Assembly (NCBI GenBank): GCA_017472285.1
Contig: JAFUQQ010000004.1
Span: forward strand, 26,943 to 90,942
Length of the DNA stretch: 64,000 nucleotides
From: Clostridia bacterium
Lineage (GTDB): Bacteria; Bacillota; Clostridia; Oscillospirales; CAG-272
Direction: 5' to 3'
Shown here: positions 25,902-35,189 of the stretch, one piece after another
Layout of the letters: each line of letters begins with the position of its first letter
Position numbering within the stretch: position 1 is the first letter of the stretch
The notes under the pieces: model-generated
Seen by the model: the letters and a program-made list of their open reading frames with translations, nothing else
What the model was told of the DNA's origin: nothing
The model's database searches: none
Program-made: the position numbers and the translations under genes

Positions 25902-27083
25902 TTATTTCGTTTTTTCGATCGTGACGATAAAGCCGTTCATATTGTCGCCGGAAACGGTATAGCTGCCGACGGTTTCGGGCGGAACGATAAGATCGGTCGT
26001 CGTACCTTCGGATGCGGGGAGATAGTAAACGAGATATTCCGTATCGTTTGCGGTGATCGTAAGCGGTTCATCTTTGGTGCCGTTATGAGAATCACGGAGA
26101 AGTTTGAGATATTCTTCCATGCAGAGTCCGCTTTCCATCATATACGTTGCGTGAGGGACACCGACGTAGCGGTAATGCCAAGGTTCGTCGAGAATGCCCG
26201 TGAGTTCAAATTTACTACCGTCATAACGGATGATGAAGCCAAATTCCGCGCAATGCGCTTCCATCCATTCCTGTTCGTTATCACGGAGGAGAACGGTTTT
26301 CTGGTTGCTTGTGAAGACCTGAATATCAACGGCATATCCCGTGTGATGTTCGCTGTGTCCGGGAACCGCAACGTAATTTTCTTCCGTTCTCTTGTTATAG
26401 AGTTCGGTCTGTTTTTCCAGCGTGCGATAGCCGCTTGTGATAAAGACACGGTCTTCGCCGGATACGTTACCGAGGGTGTCGGGGTTTGCATCAACGAGTG
26501 CGAAAATCATATCTTGAAGTGCAGTTTTGATCTTGGTATGTACGCTGACATTTGCGTCTTTCAGAACGTAATACGTGCCGTAGCCCTTGCTTGTATAAAG
26601 GGAAGAAAGCTGTTTGGAGCCGAGCGTATCGGTCAGGGCGTATTCGTTTTCAAAGTTGACGAGGATGAGATCGCCAACGGCGACATCGGTATTGGGAATG
26701 GATACGGTCTGGAATCCATCGTTCCATTTTCCTGCGGGAACGACTTCACCCATATCGGAAGAAGAACTGTCCGAGGTTTCGTCCGGACGGTCGGATACGG
26801 CACTGACGATCGCTTTGACGATGACGGCGATGAGCGTGATGGCGATCGCAACGATGAGCAGAAGCGTCACAAGAGCAATGATGCCTTCTTTATTGGGTTG
26901 GATACGAACTTTCTTTTTCTGAGGAGATTGCTGTGGTCTTGGCTGTGCGTAGGGGGCTTTTTGGGGAACGGAGGATTGCGGTCTTTGCGGTGTTCTTTGC
27001 GCGGCTCCCGTACGGTTTACGGGTTGTCCGGAGGAAGTTCTATTATATGCAGAGCCGTTCGTCTGTGGTTGGCGGTTATTCAT
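25902..27083 (-). CDS. D-Ala-D-Ala carboxypeptidase, VanY/DdcB type (M15B), membrane-anchored
   Basis: 393 residues: a Gln/Pro/Arg-rich cytoplasmic head (1-65), one membrane segment (IIALVTLLLIVAIAITLIAV, near 69-88), then the extracellular peptidase. Zinc and catalytic motifs are present: GYRTLEKQTELYN, PGHSEHHTGYAVDI (HxxxxxxD) and EPWHYRYV (ExxH). It trims the terminal D-Ala of peptidoglycan stem peptides. Unlike the DacF-like protein at 2748, active-site residues are intact. It has its own promoter and terminator. Confidence 0.9.
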   Translation of the reverse strand: MNNRQPQTNGSAYNRTSSGQPVNRTGAAQRTPQRPQSSVPQKAPYAQPRPQQSPQKKKVRIQPNKEGIIALVTLLLIVAIAITLIAVIVKAIVSAVSDRPDETSDSSSSDMGEVVPAGKWNDGFQTVSIPNTDVAVGDLILVNFENEYALTDTLGSKQLSSLYTSKGYGTYYVLKDANVSVHTKIKTALQDMIFALVDANPDTLGNVSGEDRVFITSGYRTLEKQTELYNKRTEENYVAVPGHSEHHTGYAVDIQVFTSNQKTVLLRDNEQEWMEAHCAEFGFIIRYDGSKFELTGILDEPWHYRYVGVPHATYMMESGLCMEEYLKLLRDSHNGTKDEPLTITANDTEYLVYYLPASEGTTTDLIVPPETVGSYTVSGDNMNGFIVTIEKTK

Positions 27084-27158
27084 GCTTTTGATCCTTTCCT
27101 TTGGTTTGTTTTTTCGATATTCTCCGATATGCGCGGGATGGAGATGGTTTACGATAAC

Positions 27159-27187
27159 ATTATATTACAAAATCTCGTTGCTGGCAA
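27159..27187 (-). promoter_or_regulatory. Promoter of the VanY-like gene
   Basis: On the minus strand TTGCCA (27182-27187), 17-nt spacer, TATAAT (27159-27164). Confidence 0.7.
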
Positions 27188-27302
27188 GAGCCAATTTATA
27201 AATTTTAAGGAAATTTTTCAAATTCATAGGAAATTAAACAAATATTAAGATATTTTTGATCGTTTTCCTTCTTAATGATTGTAAAAGATGACGAAAATCC
27301 CC

Positions 27303-27331
27303 TTGACAAAAGATTTTTTTCGGTATATAAT
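27303..27331 (+). promoter_or_regulatory. Consensus sigma-A promoter of the Cys-repeat surface protein
   Basis: TTGACA (27303-27308), 17-nt spacer, TATAAT (27326-27331): a perfect match, the strongest promoter in the window. Confidence 0.9.
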
Positions 27332-27337
27332 ATCTGT

Positions 27338-27588
27338 GTGTGATTTTCCGAACATCATATTCGGATTTTTTTGCTTTAATTATGAAGATTTTGCCAAAAA
27401 TTTGCAATTTGCGGATCGCGGATTTGTGAGCCTCCGCTTGACCGAAATATTGCCTGCGCTTCGGAAGAACGGGAGAACCGGTGCATATGGCGTTTTTTCA
27501 ATATGGCATATCATTTCGGCAAAAGGACGGTTCGGAAAAAATATGCGGCGATAGCCGCCAACAAAAGAAAAATGGAGGAATAGTTCAA
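27338..27588 (+). other. Long structured 5' leader, unidentified
   Basis: About 250 nt between promoter and start codon. It holds several potential stems: CCGAACATCATATTCGG near 27347, GCGGA ... TCCGC near 27412-27438, CCGAA ... TTCGG near 27442-27464. No conserved core of a riboswitch class was recognised, and no convincing gene is present. Confidence 0.4.
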
Positions 27589-29790
27589 ATGAAAAGAATT
27601 TTTGCATTCATGATGGCTTTTGCTCTCTGCGTATTGTGCCTCGGTACATACGGTTTTGAGACGCACGACCATTCGGAGCACGCGCTCCATGCGTTAGACG
27701 AGGATTTCGAAGGTGTTGATCCCGTTACAGAATACGTCTACATGGAACTCGGCGATGCTGTTTACAACGAACTGTCAAAGGTCGTTGAAATCGAAATCAA
27801 CATTTACTGCGACGCAGAAGCAGACGTGGATTCCGGTAAGCTTACCATTTCCGTCCCCAACAGAATCCTCGGCGAACCCAGAGTTGTCGGCGGTTACATC
27901 TTCGGTAATTGGGCGAGAGATTGCGCTTCCGTAACCCAGATCACCAATTCTCGTACCACCGTCACCATCGAATTTGACGAAGGTAGATCCGGCGAAAGCT
28001 ATATCGTTCTCGAATACGAGGTCGAAGAAGGTTACTTCCAGTTCTCCCGCCAGACTTATATGGAATTTGGCGGTTACGTCATGACTGATAGCGGTAAGAG
28101 AATCGCTTACGACCCCCTTTCTTATACTGCCCAGGTTTATGTTTGCTCTCACGCTGACACGGCAACCCGCGTTTCCGTAAAACCCACCTGCCAGTCGACA
28201 GGCGAACAGGAAACATACTGCACAGAATGTGACTACGTTGTTTCCAAGAAACCGCTTCTCACAGCAGACCATACCTACGACTATAGCAAACCTATCAAGA
28301 GCACACTCAATCCTTACCTCGCTCCCACCTGTACCGCTCAGGGTTACGGTACCTTTGAATGTCTTGTCTGCAAAAAGGTACACACCGTTACCATCCCCGC
28401 GACCGCTCACTCCCTCGGCGAACGCGTTCTGAAAAACGGTTACTATTGGCAGACTTGCTCCGTCTGCAAAAAGGCCGTATTGGCTGAAAATCAGTGTTCT
28501 CACGACACCGAAGCATATACTTTGGTGAAAATTGAAAAACAGTCCACCTGTTCTACTGCCGGTTCTGCTATTTACAGATGTCCCGAATGTAAACAGGAAG
28601 AAACCAGAACCCTCCCGCTTGAAAAACACACCGTTACTCAATGGTCTGTGATCACAGCGGCAACTTGCACGAAGGCAGGCAGACGCGCCGGTACTTGTAC
28701 CGTTTGTAAGAAGACCGCTTCTGAAGTGATCGATCCCACCGGTCATGCTTTCGGCGAATGGAAGACCACCAAAGCCGCTACCTGTACCGAAGCAGGCGTT
28801 CAGTCCCGTTACTGCGCTAACTGCACCACAGGTGTTGAAACACAGCCCATTGCGGCAACAGGTCACTCTTACGGTTCTTGGGTAACCACCAAGAATCCCA
28901 CTTGTGTAGAAAACGGTATCCAGAAATGCATCTGTACAAGCTGCGGCTCTGAAAGAACCGATATCCTTCCTCTCACAGGTCATAGCTATGGCGCTTACAC
29001 GACAACCGTTGAACCTACCTGCACACAGAAGGGTATTCAGACACGTAACTGCGTGATCTGTTCCGTTGCTGAAAGCAAGGAGATCCCCGCTGTTGCAAGC
29101 AATCACGTTTACGGCGAAGCTGTCGTTATCACAGCAAAGACTTGTCTGACTGACGGTCTGAAAGAACGTACTTGCGCACATTGCGGCGAAAAGAAGACCG
29201 AAGTGGATGTTGCGACAGGTCATGCCCTCGGCGCCCCCACCGTTGACGGCAAGCTTTCCACAAGAACTTGCGCTTGCGGTTATCAGGAAATCACCAAGAC
29301 CGTAAAGGGTGGTATTGAAAAGACACTTTCCTGCCATGCAGGTTCTCTCGTCATCACAGGTGCTGCTGCTTCCAATGACGTTGCATTTGAACTGAACGTA
29401 ATGCCCATGGCAGACGCTGCAAATTACAAGCAGTATTACACCACCTTCTCCAATGCTTACGTATACAAACTTCAGTCTGCGGGCGCAGCTACGGCATTCA
29501 CTTCCGATATGACCGTTTCCATCAACCTCGATTCTACGTTTGACGGTTATGAAGCAAAAGTTGTCGTTCTTCGTAACGGCGCATTCTATCCCGTAAACAA
29601 TACCGAAACCGATGACGGTGCTGTTACCATCGCAGGTCAGGATCTGATCGGCGCGGAAGCAATCTTCCTTGAAAAAGGTGAAGAAATGACTCCCGGCTTC
29701 ATTCTTCCCTTGATTATTACGATTGCTGTTATCGCGGTTGCTGCGGTTATCATCGTAGTGATCCTCGTAAAGAAGGGTAGAAAGTATTAA
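27589..29790 (+). CDS. Cell-surface protein with Cys-rich TC..CxxC..GH repeats and C-terminal anchor
   Basis: 733 residues: signal peptide (1-23), a beta-rich N-terminal domain (about 40-190), then about eight repeats of roughly 40 residues with the pattern T-C-x(8-10)-C-x2-C ... GH (for example ATCTKAGRRAGTCTVCKK), a further domain (about 600-690), and a membrane segment near 705-727 with a basic tail. It is probably a membrane-anchored envelope protein. The CxxC pairs could bind metal or form disulfides. The ATG at 27589 follows GGAGGA. The same repeat occurs in both LRR-dockerin proteins. Function unknown. Confidence 0.8.
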   Translation: MKRIFAFMMAFALCVLCLGTYGFETHDHSEHALHALDEDFEGVDPVTEYVYMELGDAVYNELSKVVEIEINIYCDAEADVDSGKLTISVPNRILGEPRVVGGYIFGNWARDCASVTQITNSRTTVTIEFDEGRSGESYIVLEYEVEEGYFQFSRQTYMEFGGYVMTDSGKRIAYDPLSYTAQVYVCSHADTATRVSVKPTCQSTGEQETYCTECDYVVSKKPLLTADHTYDYSKPIKSTLNPYLAPTCTAQGYGTFECLVCKKVHTVTIPATAHSLGERVLKNGYYWQTCSVCKKAVLAENQCSHDTEAYTLVKIEKQSTCSTAGSAIYRCPECKQEETRTLPLEKHTVTQWSVITAATCTKAGRRAGTCTVCKKTASEVIDPTGHAFGEWKTTKAATCTEAGVQSRYCANCTTGVETQPIAATGHSYGSWVTTKNPTCVENGIQKCICTSCGSERTDILPLTGHSYGAYTTTVEPTCTQKGIQTRNCVICSVAESKEIPAVASNHVYGEAVVITAKTCLTDGLKERTCAHCGEKKTEVDVATGHALGAPTVDGKLSTRTCACGYQEITKTVKGGIEKTLSCHAGSLVITGAAASNDVAFELNVMPMADAANYKQYYTTFSNAYVYKLQSAGAATAFTSDMTVSINLDSTFDGYEAKVVVLRNGAFYPVNNTETDDGAVTIAGQDLIGAEAIFLEKGEEMTPGFILPLIITIAVIAVAAVIIVVILVKKGRKY

Positions 29791-29798
29791 TCTGAAAT

Positions 29799-29826
29799 GA
29801 GAACTCCGAAAGGGGTTCTCTTTTTT
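29799..29826 (+). terminator. Rho-independent terminator after the Cys-repeat gene
   Basis: GAGAACTCC pairs with GGGGTTCTC around GAAA, followed by six T. Confidence 0.9.
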
Positions 29827-29914
29827 ATGCTATAGGAAATTGCTGAAAACGGGCGTTGCCCACTTTTGTTTCGGAAAAAATTTTATTAAGATACGAAAAA
29901 AATGTGATTTGATG

Positions 29915-29943
29915 TTGATTCCGGAAGATTTTTGGTGTATAAT
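29915..29943 (+). promoter_or_regulatory. pcrA promoter
   Basis: TTGATT (29915-29920), 17-nt spacer, TATAAT (29938-29943). Confidence 0.75.
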
Positions 29944-30021
29944 AAATATGTATGGTGACTTTATGTCGCTATAAATTTGTGACAGTATTTTGAAAAACAT
30001 GATGAAACGGAAGGTATGAAA

Positions 30022-32439
30022 ATGTCAAATCAAGCCAATCAAACGCTTGCGGGGCGTTATCTCGCGGCGAAGAAAGCTCTTTTTGATCAAAAATATGCTT
30101 TTCTTAACGAGAAACAAAGAGAAGCGGTTTACACGACAAAAGGTCCTCTGCTCGTGCTTGCCGGCGCAGGTACCGGCAAGACAACACTCCTTGTCAATCG
30201 TATTGCTTACATAATGAAATATGGAAATGCATATCATTCAGAAGCTCTGCCGACGGGAATTTCCGAAGAAACCGTTGCGGAAATGGAAAACGCAAAGGAC
30301 ATTTCTGTGGAAGATCTGGATATGTATCTGGAATCCTTTGCTGATCGTTCGGAAATCCTGGCACCTTGGAACGTCCTTGCGATTACTTTTACCAATAAAG
30401 CGGCAAATGAAATGAAATCCCGCTTGGAAAAGGTCCTCGGCGAAGGCGCGAAAGAACTTTGGTGCGGTACGTTCCATTCCATGTGTTTGCGTATTCTGAG
30501 AAAATATGCCGACGTTGTTGACTATAAAAGTAATTTCACGATCTACGACAGTGACGATTCTAAAAAACTCATCGGTGAATGTATGAAAATGATGGGGATC
30601 GATGAAAAAAATATCCCCGTGCGTACCGTGATGAACCGCATCAGTATGGCGAAAAATACGCTCATGACACCGCAGGATTTCGATGCGGAAGTCGGACATG
30701 ACGTGAAAATGCAGCAGATATCTTCCGTCTATACGCTTTATCAGAACAAGATGAAGGAAGCGGAAGCGATGGACTTTGATGATATCATCATGCAAACGGT
30801 GCTTTTGCTTCGCAAAAGTCCGATCGCGCTGGAACATTATCAAAGACAGTTCCATTACGTTCTCGTCGATGAATTTCAGGATACGAACTTCGCGCAATTT
30901 GAGCTGGCACTGCTGCTTTCGGGCGGTTACGGCAATCTGATGGTCGTTGGCGATGATGACCAGAGTATTTATAAATTCCGCGGTGCGACGATCGAAAATA
31001 TCCTTCATTTTGATGAAAAATTGCCCGGTACTAAGATCATCAAGCTGGAAGAAAACTACCGTTCTACAGAAAACATTCTGAACGCGGCAAACTCCGTGAT
31101 CCGTCATAATTTCGGCAGACGCGGCAAAGAGCTTTGGTCCAAAAAAGGTGAAGGCAATCCGGTCATTGTCAGACAGTTTGAAAATCAGAATGAAGAATCC
31201 CGTTTTATTGCCAATAAGATCATGGAGCTTGTGATCCGTGAAAAAAGAAAATATGGTGATTTTGCCGTTCTTTACAGAACCAACGCGCAATCTCTCGCAA
31301 TTGAAAACGTACTTGTGAAAAGCGGACTCCCGTACCGCGTGATTGGCGGACATAAATTCTTTGAACGCAAAGAAATCAAAGATATCCTTGCGTATCTCAG
31401 CGTTGTCAATAATCCGAGCGATAATCTCCGTTTGGAAAGAATCATCAATGAGCCGAAACGTAAGATCGGTGAAGCAACGATGGCGGCAGTACGCAGACTT
31501 GCGGATGAACGCTCCATTAAAGAACAGCGCGGTGTCGGTATGTTTGAGATCATGGAAAACGCGGATAAATATCCGTCCGTTTCCAAGGCGTATAGCAAAT
31601 TTGTATTGTTCGTTGCGCTGATCCGCAGATTGCAGGCAATGCAAGGTAGAGAAACGCTTTCTGAACTTGTGCGTCAGACGATCGAGCTTTCCGGTTATAT
31701 GGCAATGCTTCGTACCGCAGAAGAAAACGGAGAAGGTCCGGAACGTCGTGAAAACGTAGAAGAATTGATTTCTTACGTTATGGAATATGAAGAAAGAACC
31801 GAAGCGCCGACTTTGCAAGGTTTCCTGGAAGAAATTTCTCTTGTAACGGATATTGACGGTTATAATCAGGGTATGGAAGCGATCGTTCTTATGACGATCC
31901 ACAGCTCCAAAGGTCTGGAATTCCCCGTTGTATTCCTTCCCGGTATGGAAGAAGGTCTTTTCCCGAGTCAGCAATCCGCATTTTCTCCTGATGAATTGGA
32001 AGAAGAACGCCGCCTTGCTTATGTTGCGTTGACGCGCGCGGAAAAACACGTATTTGCGCTTTGCGCGAAAGAACGCTTGCTTTTCGGTAAAACACTTTAT
32101 AATCCGAAATCACGTTTCATTGATGAAATTGCTCCGGAATATAAAAAGGAAACGCTTCTTGAACAAAAGCCGAAACAAAGAACGGAATTTGGTGAAAAAA
32201 CAAAGAAGATCACACTTTCCAATGAATTTACTTCAAAATCTTCTCTGATCAGTGAAGTCGGTAAGACAAAGATCGTTGAAAGTCTTGTCGCAGGTGACCG
32301 TGTTTCGCATTATAGCTTCGGTCAGGGTACTGTAATTTCCGTTCAGGAAATGGGTGCAGACGTACTTTATGAAATCGATTTTGATACAAAGGGCAGAAAG
32401 AAATTGATGGCAACTTTCGCCAAATTGCGTAAGATCTGA
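30022..32439 (+). CDS. pcrA: ATP-dependent DNA helicase PcrA/UvrD
   Basis: 805 residues, superfamily 1A helicase. Motif I LVLAGAGTGKTTLLVNRIAY, Ia ITFTNKAANEMKSRL, II VDEFQDTNFAQF, III VVGDDDQSIYKFRGA, V IHSSKGLEFPVVFLPG, VI RRLAYVALTRAEKHVF. The C-terminal Tudor-like domain (VAGDRVSHYSFGQGTVI) that contacts RNA polymerase is present. Between motifs I and Ia there is an extra acidic stretch of about 45 residues. The ATG at 30022 has GGAAGG at 7 nt. Roles: nucleotide excision repair, replication conflict resolution. Confidence 0.95.
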   Translation: MSNQANQTLAGRYLAAKKALFDQKYAFLNEKQREAVYTTKGPLLVLAGAGTGKTTLLVNRIAYIMKYGNAYHSEALPTGISEETVAEMENAKDISVEDLDMYLESFADRSEILAPWNVLAITFTNKAANEMKSRLEKVLGEGAKELWCGTFHSMCLRILRKYADVVDYKSNFTIYDSDDSKKLIGECMKMMGIDEKNIPVRTVMNRISMAKNTLMTPQDFDAEVGHDVKMQQISSVYTLYQNKMKEAEAMDFDDIIMQTVLLLRKSPIALEHYQRQFHYVLVDEFQDTNFAQFELALLLSGGYGNLMVVGDDDQSIYKFRGATIENILHFDEKLPGTKIIKLEENYRSTENILNAANSVIRHNFGRRGKELWSKKGEGNPVIVRQFENQNEESRFIANKIMELVIREKRKYGDFAVLYRTNAQSLAIENVLVKSGLPYRVIGGHKFFERKEIKDILAYLSVVNNPSDNLRLERIINEPKRKIGEATMAAVRRLADERSIKEQRGVGMFEIMENADKYPSVSKAYSKFVLFVALIRRLQAMQGRETLSELVRQTIELSGYMAMLRTAEENGEGPERRENVEELISYVMEYEERTEAPTLQGFLEEISLVTDIDGYNQGMEAIVLMTIHSSKGLEFPVVFLPGMEEGLFPSQQSAFSPDELEEERRLAYVALTRAEKHVFALCAKERLLFGKTLYNPKSRFIDEIAPEYKKETLLEQKPKQRTEFGEKTKKITLSNEFTSKSSLISEVGKTKIVESLVAGDRVSHYSFGQGTVISVQEMGADVLYEIDFDTKGRKKLMATFAKLRKI

Positions 32440-32451
32440 TATAACAAAAAA

Positions 32452-32475
32452 AGCGGGCATTGCCCGCTTTTTTTG
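32452..32475. terminator. Bidirectional terminator between pcrA and the GH127-like gene
   Basis: AAGCGGGCA pairs with TGCCCGCTT, with A-rich left and seven T right flanks, serving the two converging genes. The same stem is used at 37851-37875. Confidence 0.9.
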
Positions 32476-32479
32476 TTAT

Positions 32480-33766
32480 TCAGATAAAAATAATTTTTTG
32501 TTTTGCGTTTTTGAGGAATTCGGAGGGAACACGATAATATTTGACGATGGGACAAAGCTTATGTCCGTCGATCTCCGTAAAGGCTTCCGCATACGGCACA
32601 AGATCGGGTGTGATCTCTGTATAGATCACGTCATCATCACTGTAAACACCGCGCATATCTTTCGTGACTGTGCCGCTTGTTTCGGTATAAAGCAGTTCCT
32701 TGTGTTCGGAAATATACCAAAGACCTTCAGCAAGACGCATCGTGCAACAGAATGGTGCTTCATAAGATTTCATGGCAAGAAAATCACAGGGACTTTCTGC
32801 CGTAACGATCGTATCCGTGCCCGCACCGCCGTTTTCTCTTTGCAAGGTTGCAAAACCATTCATATAAATGCGCGCCGCCATTTTGCGATAATTTTCTTTT
32901 CCCGTGGCTTTATAAAGTTCAGATGCGAGCATCAGGGAATCGATAACGGCGCAAGGCTCCGTCCACGTATCCGGTCTTTTCCACCAATTCAGATTCTGAT
33001 AGGTATACGTCATACCGCCGCCGTGAACATAAAGTTCATAAATGCTGTCAGCACCCTCAAGATAAAAGGAATCTTCCGTGAGCGTATACATACGCGCCAT
33101 ACCTCTGGCGATGGTCAGCGTGCAATGCGTTTGCGCGCGAATTGCAACTTTGTCAATCGAGAGATATTTTCGGATCATTACATCAAGAAGCGTTTTCACA
33201 CGCGCGTCTCGTGTGATTTTGTAGACGTGTGAAAGTCCGTCCACCGCCATAAATGCACAACCAACGTCTGTGGAAAGAAGCCATCTGCCGATCACGCCGA
33301 GATCTGTTCCGCTGACACCACCCCGATCGACGTTTTCTCTTTCGAGAGGATACGTTTCATAAAGTTCTTCCAACGGCAAATAGAGTTTTTCCGCGATGGT
33401 TTTCAGTGTTTGCAAGGAAAAATCATCGTGAAATTGCTCGTAATGTTCGCAAAGTCCGCGTAATACCCAAGAATGTCCCGAAAGACATTGTTCGGAGATG
33501 ATATTTGTCTGAATCGGACCAAAATAAGAATATACATTCGCTTTTTCGGAATATTGCGCGAGGAGCTCATCCATGCAGGCGATCTTTTGTCCTGTCAGTT
33601 TATAAAGGCTCACAAACGCAAGTAATGCTCGACCTTCTTTATCACCTTGCCATCCGTATGCGGACGGAGAAAAGACGTGTCCGATCTGATAATAAGGCTC
33701 TTGCAAGCGTTTGAAACTGAGCGCGATGCGTTCCTGTAATTCTTTTTCGGGGAGCGGGGTTCTCAT
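32480..33766 (-). CDS. GH127-like (beta-L-arabinofuranosidase type) alpha/alpha-barrel protein
   Basis: 428 residues, soluble, no signal peptide. Helical repeats with conserved aromatics (GHSWVLRGLCEHYEQF, WTEPCAVIDSLMLASELY) and a late motif YEAPFCCTMRLAEGLWYIS that resembles the CC-containing region of GH127/DUF1680 enzymes, where cysteines bind zinc. It probably hydrolyses or rearranges a sugar, but the exact family is uncertain. The start at 33766 has AGGAGG at 7 nt. It is divergent from spoVT. Confidence 0.6.
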   Translation of the reverse strand: MRTPLPEKELQERIALSFKRLQEPYYQIGHVFSPSAYGWQGDKEGRALLAFVSLYKLTGQKIACMDELLAQYSEKANVYSYFGPIQTNIISEQCLSGHSWVLRGLCEHYEQFHDDFSLQTLKTIAEKLYLPLEELYETYPLERENVDRGGVSGTDLGVIGRWLLSTDVGCAFMAVDGLSHVYKITRDARVKTLLDVMIRKYLSIDKVAIRAQTHCTLTIARGMARMYTLTEDSFYLEGADSIYELYVHGGGMTYTYQNLNWWKRPDTWTEPCAVIDSLMLASELYKATGKENYRKMAARIYMNGFATLQRENGGAGTDTIVTAESPCDFLAMKSYEAPFCCTMRLAEGLWYISEHKELLYTETSGTVTKDMRGVYSDDDVIYTEITPDLVPYAEAFTEIDGHKLCPIVKYYRVPSEFLKNAKQKIIFI

Positions 33767-33826
33767 ATCCATGCCTCCTTGTTGCTTCGCATAAATTTCA
33801 GAGAAATATTTTCTCTTTTCGCCGCC

Positions 33827-33855
33827 ATTGTACCATAAGAATATCATATTGTCAA
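33827..33855 (-). promoter_or_regulatory. Sigma-A promoter of the GH127-like gene
   Basis: On the minus strand TTGACA (33850-33855), 17-nt spacer, TACAAT (33827-33832). It lies close to the divergent spoVT promoter. Confidence 0.8.
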
Positions 33856-33868
33856 TATCAAAAGCCGT

Positions 33869-33897
33869 GTATAATTTTCTTGGAACGACAAATACTA
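33869..33897 (+). promoter_or_regulatory. SigG-type promoter of spoVT
   Basis: GTATA (33869-33873), 17-nt spacer, AATACTA (33891-33897), one mismatch from the Bacillus SigG -10 CATnnTA pattern. Bacillus spoVT is SigG-dependent. A by-eye match; a sigma-A alternative (TATAAT at 33870-33875) lacks a good -35. Confidence 0.5.
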
Positions 33898-33935
33898 ACA
33901 TCACAAATCTGTAAAAAACAAGGAGATTTATATAT

Positions 33936-34490
33936 ATGAAAGCAACCGGAATCGTCCGTAGAATAGATGATCTTGGCAGAGTCGTTATCCCGAAAGAAAT
34001 CAGAAGAACCATGCGTATCCGCGAGGGTGACCCTCTCGAAATTTATACAGACAGAGAAGGCGAAGTGATCTTCAAAAAATATTCACCCATCGGCGAACTG
34101 ATGGAATTTGCTTCCGAATATGCGGAAACACTTTTTAAAACTTGTGGTATGCCTGTCGCTGTTTGCGATAAGGATTGCGTGATCGCTTGTGCCGGTATTT
34201 CTAAAAAAGAATTTGTGGAACGGAAACATTCCGCGGAGATCGAAGGGATTATTGAAGGCAGAAATCTTTATATCGCTCCGTCTTCCCCGGAAAAAAGAAT
34301 TTTTCTGACCGATGAAAATAAAAATTATTTCGTTTCTTGTGCAATGCCTATCTTTACGGAAGGCGATGTGATCGGCTGTGTCGCATCCATTGGTTGTACG
34401 GATGGAAAATATTCTTTGCCCGCTTCCGAAATCGAAACCAAACTCATTCAGACAGCAGCAAGTTTTCTTGGAAGACAGCTTGAATCCTGA
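33936..34490 (+). CDS. spoVT: Stage V sporulation protein T
   Basis: 184 residues, the SpoVT length. The AbrB-type swapped-hairpin DNA-binding domain is at the N-terminus (MKATGIVRRIDDLGRVVIPK, IRREGDPLEIY-like segment to residue 50), followed by a GAF-like C-terminal domain (about 55-180) containing GCVASIGCTDG. SpoVT modulates SigG-dependent forespore transcription and spore coat and germination genes. GGAG precedes the start. With sigG in the same window, a sporulation programme is well supported. Confidence 0.93.
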   Translation: MKATGIVRRIDDLGRVVIPKEIRRTMRIREGDPLEIYTDREGEVIFKKYSPIGELMEFASEYAETLFKTCGMPVAVCDKDCVIACAGISKKEFVERKHSAEIEGIIEGRNLYIAPSSPEKRIFLTDENKNYFVSCAMPIFTEGDVIGCVASIGCTDGKYSLPASEIETKLIQTAASFLGRQLES

Positions 34491-34503
34491 AAAAATTAAT
34501 ATT

Positions 34504-34534
34504 TCCCCTTTCAATTTTTTGAAAGGGGTTTTTC
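34504..34534. terminator. Terminator after spoVT
   Basis: CCCCTTTCAA pairs with TTGAAAGGGG, followed by TTTTT. It lies between spoVT and the converging lipoprotein gene. Confidence 0.85.
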
Positions 34535-34556
34535 TTGCTTTGCAAAACGGCTGTTG

Positions 34557-35051
34557 TTATTTCACGGAAAGGATATCGATCTCCAATTCTCCCATTGTCA
34601 ACTTGATCGGAAGCCTTGTTGTGCGATCGATGTATGCCGTGACAAGACCGTCATGACAAACAAATACGTCGATGCCGCCAAGGCTTTCTTTTTTGATTTT
34701 CCAGATCGTTTCACTCGCTGATAAACGGAAAAGCATGAACCATTCCTTGCATTTCAGATATTCCTCTTTTTCTAAGGGCAATACGAAATCTTCATATACC
34801 ATAGAAATTTTTCCGTCTCGCTCCATACAATATCCGATATCTTTCCGCTTTTCATCCGTAAAAAATAAAAATAATGTGCCGTCTTTCTTTTCCAAGCGCA
34901 TCTGAAATTGTTCTCCGTCCGTAATACGAACTGTCATTTCCGTAAATTGCTCTTGATATGTAAGCAATTCGCTCATATTCGTTGCCACTCCGCATGATAT
35001 CAATAAAACTGAATAACATATCAGAATCCAATATACCAAAATTTTTTTCAT
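34557..35051 (-). CDS. Putative lipoprotein
   Basis: 164 residues. Signal peptide with lipobox LISC (Cys near residue 20; MKKILVYWILICYSVLLISC), then a beta-rich domain with no recognised family. After acylation it would sit on the outer face of the membrane. The start at 35051 is preceded by AAGGATGG. It converges with spoVT and is divergent from the nucleotidyltransferase gene. Sporulation linkage is possible but only by position. Confidence 0.72.
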   Translation of the reverse strand: MKKILVYWILICYSVLLISCGVATNMSELLTYQEQFTEMTVRITDGEQFQMRLEKKDGTLFLFFTDEKRKDIGYCMERDGKISMVYEDFVLPLEKEEYLKCKEWFMLFRLSASETIWKIKKESLGGIDVFVCHDGLVTAYIDRTTRLPIKLTMGELEIDILSVK

Positions 35052-35118
35052 TCCATCCATCCTTATCGTGATTGTTTTTATTATTAATATATTTCTTTCA
35101 TAAAAATCTATTCCAATA

Positions 35119-35147
35119 TTGAAAAATCATTTTTCTTATGCTATAAT
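35119..35147 (+). promoter_or_regulatory. Promoter of the nucleotidyltransferase gene
   Basis: TTGAAA (35119-35124), 17-nt spacer, TATAAT (35142-35147). Confidence 0.8.
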
Positions 35148-35189
35148 AAATAGTGTAAAAATTTAAAATTCTGAAAGGATATGATTACA

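Noticed and set aside
27338..27588. Leader considered as a c-di-GMP, glycine or other known riboswitch
   Set aside because: None of the conserved core words I know for these classes is present.
27775..29337. Minus-strand open frame of 520 codons opposite the Cys-repeat protein
   Set aside because: Gly/Cys/Phe-rich antisense frame produced by the repeated codons of the true gene.
30238..32049. Minus-strand open frame of 603 codons opposite pcrA
   Set aside because: Shadow of the helicase gene; Phe, His and Arg-rich, no domain and no start signal.
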